A DNA stretch of 41,183 bases from Desulfobacteraceae bacterium (GTDB lineage Bacteria > Desulfobacterota > Desulfobacteria > Desulfobacterales > RPRI01), in NCBI GenBank assembly GCA_003818505.1, contig RPRI01000033.1, positions 1-41,183 of the forward strand. Direction: 5' to 3'. This document shows, in pieces, positions 40,109 through 41,183 of the stretch (its first letter is position 1; every line of letters starts with the position of its first letter). The position numbers were made by a program, and so were the translations under genes. The notes beneath the pieces were generated by a model. It saw nothing but the letters and a program-made list of their open reading frames with translations. It was not told the origin of the DNA and ran no database searches.

Positions 40109-41183
40109 TTATTTTAAAATTTTCCGCGAAAGAAGGACGCCCTCTATGAAAGGATCAATCGCTCCGTCAAGAACGCTGTTAACATTTCCCGTTTCGATGT
40201 TTGTCCTGTGATCTTTTATCATCTGGTAAGGGTGAAGCACGTAAGATCTTATCTGGCTCCCCCAGGCTATCTCCTCCTTGCCGTCATGCATTTCCTGAAG
40301 TTTGTCATCCTGCTTCTGCTTTTCAAGCTGATACATGCGGGATTTAAGGACGGACATAGCCATTTCCTTGTTCCTGTGCTGGGATCTTTCCTGCTGGCAC
40401 TGAACCACTATTCCTGTCGGAGCGTGCGTTATCCTGACGGCGCTGCTTGTTTTGTTGACGTGCTGCCCGCCCGCGCCGCTCGCCCTGAATACATCTATCC
40501 TGAGATCTTTTTCGTCGATTTCGACCTCTATATCATTATCGAGTTCGGGATATACGAATACCGAAGCAAAGGAGGTGTGCCGCTTTCCGTTTGCATTGAA
40601 AGGAGATATTCTTACGAGGCGGTGAACTCCTTTTTCGGTTTTTAAATATCCATAGGCATAATCACCCTCGGCTGTGAATGTCACGCTTTTGATTCCAGCC
40701 TCGTCGCCGGGCTGAAAATCTATAAGCGCAAACTTGAAGCCCTTTCTTTCAACCCATCTTGCGTACATCCTGAAGAGTTTCTCCGCCCAGTCCTGCGCCT
40801 CGGTTCCTCCCGCCCCAGCATTGATAGAAACGATGGCGTTGTTCTGGTCGTCTTCGCCGTCTAACATGAGATCAAGAGAATATTTTTTTATTTTTTCTCT
40901 GATATTCTGAAGCTGGCGGGAGACTTCTTCGATGGTTTTTGAGTCGGATTCTTCAATAGCCAGATTAAACAGGATTTCACTTTCTTCAAAATCGATGGTT
41001 AGTTTTCTGAAATTTTCTATCTTGCCTGAAAGGAGCCTTCTTTCCTTGAGAAGCGGCGTCGCCTTCTCATGGCTTTCCCAGAAATTATCTTTCGATATCA
41101 GAAATTCTATCTCTTTTAATCTTTTTTCCTTGTTATCGAAGTCAAAGATAGTCTTTCAGTTCTGCTAATTTCTGGCCCATTTC
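40109..41183 (-). CDS. prfB: Peptide chain release factor 2, with programmed +1 frameshift, 5' end beyond window
   Basis: The main frame runs from 41143 down to 40109. It continues upstream of the ATG at 40867, which is internal. Landmarks are the stop-codon recognition loop RISPFNANGKRHTSF (SPF tripeptide, RF2 type), the catalytic RASGAGGQHVNKTSS (GGQ) and the C-terminal IRSYVLHPYQMIKDHRT. Upstream, the zero frame MGQKLAELKDYL ends at TGA (41142-41144) in the context TATCTTTGAC, the classic RF2 recoding site. After a +1 shift it continues DFDNKEKRLKEIEFL into the main frame. Only about a dozen N-terminal codons are missing. RF2 releases peptides at UAA and UGA. Confidence 0.95.
41141..41150 (-). 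promoter_or_regulatory. prfB programmed frameshift site
   Basis: On the reverse strand TATCTTTGAC, where CTT (41145-41147) is followed by the in-frame stop TGA (41142-41144). Slippage of one base forward lets GAC be read and joins the two RF2 frames. The usual upstream Shine-Dalgarno-like AGGGGG is replaced by the weaker GAAAGA, three bases further up. Confidence 0.9.

Overview
The window looks like a chromosomal segment of a Gram-negative anaerobe, most plausibly a deltaproteobacterium (Desulfobacterota, perhaps a Syntrophales relative). This is inferred from an outer-membrane polysaccharide export protein, a molybdenum-storage operon, a thiamine-salvage operon, an RF2 gene with the classic recoding site, and many small dispersed repeats between genes. 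No rRNA, tRNA or CRISPR array is visible.

Layout. 1-1970 (+): 3' part of an acyl-CoA ligase gene and a SAM methyltransferase. 2189-8033 (-): an MFS transporter, a U32-like TIM-barrel protein whose Cys-rich tail is cut off by a frameshift, a radical SAM/DUF512-like protein, and an HD-GYP protein lacking the His of its HD dyad. 8495-27687 (+): an exopolysaccharide/O-antigen cluster. It holds a Wza-type lipoprotein, a Wzc-type tyrosine kinase carrying an extra C-terminal SPOR domain, a small membrane protein, a Wzy/WaaL-type protein, a Wzm/Wzt ABC exporter, two FkbM methyltransferases, six glycosyltransferases, a zinc-ribbon methyltransferase and a GT-C-like membrane protein. 27640-29660: a graveyard of broken genes (IS256-family transposase, histidine kinase tail, HepT/HEPN protein) around one intact PilZ gene. 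29659-32070 (-): molybdate transporter (MOT1), molybdenum storage protein and a 69-residue protein. 32321-39164 (-): thiamine precursor uptake and salvage (ecfT, ecfA-A, thiW, cytX, thiD, a TPP riboswitch, and a thiE-thiL fusion). 39323-41183 (-): an HD-domain hydrolase and prfB.

The most notable find is a family of 142-164 bp MITE-like elements. Three copies share ~30-bp imperfect terminal inverted repeats beginning GAGACCTTTG. Two are flanked by perfect 5-bp target duplications. Each sits inside a recognisable older sequence that is rejoined when the element and one duplication are removed: an IS256-family transposase relic (27862-28025), a hepT relic (29253-29394) and the P3 helix of the TPP riboswitch ahead of thiD (37359-37501). 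The riboswitch core is otherwise intact, and the element's inverted repeats would fold as an extra arm on P3. A natural riboswitch carrying a transposon in a peripheral helix is therefore the main candidate for a previously undescribed arrangement here.

Other points of interest are the kinase-SPOR fusion, a compact molybdenum uptake-and-storage operon with an unknown small partner, and near-identical promoter elements ahead of that operon and of the U32-like gene.
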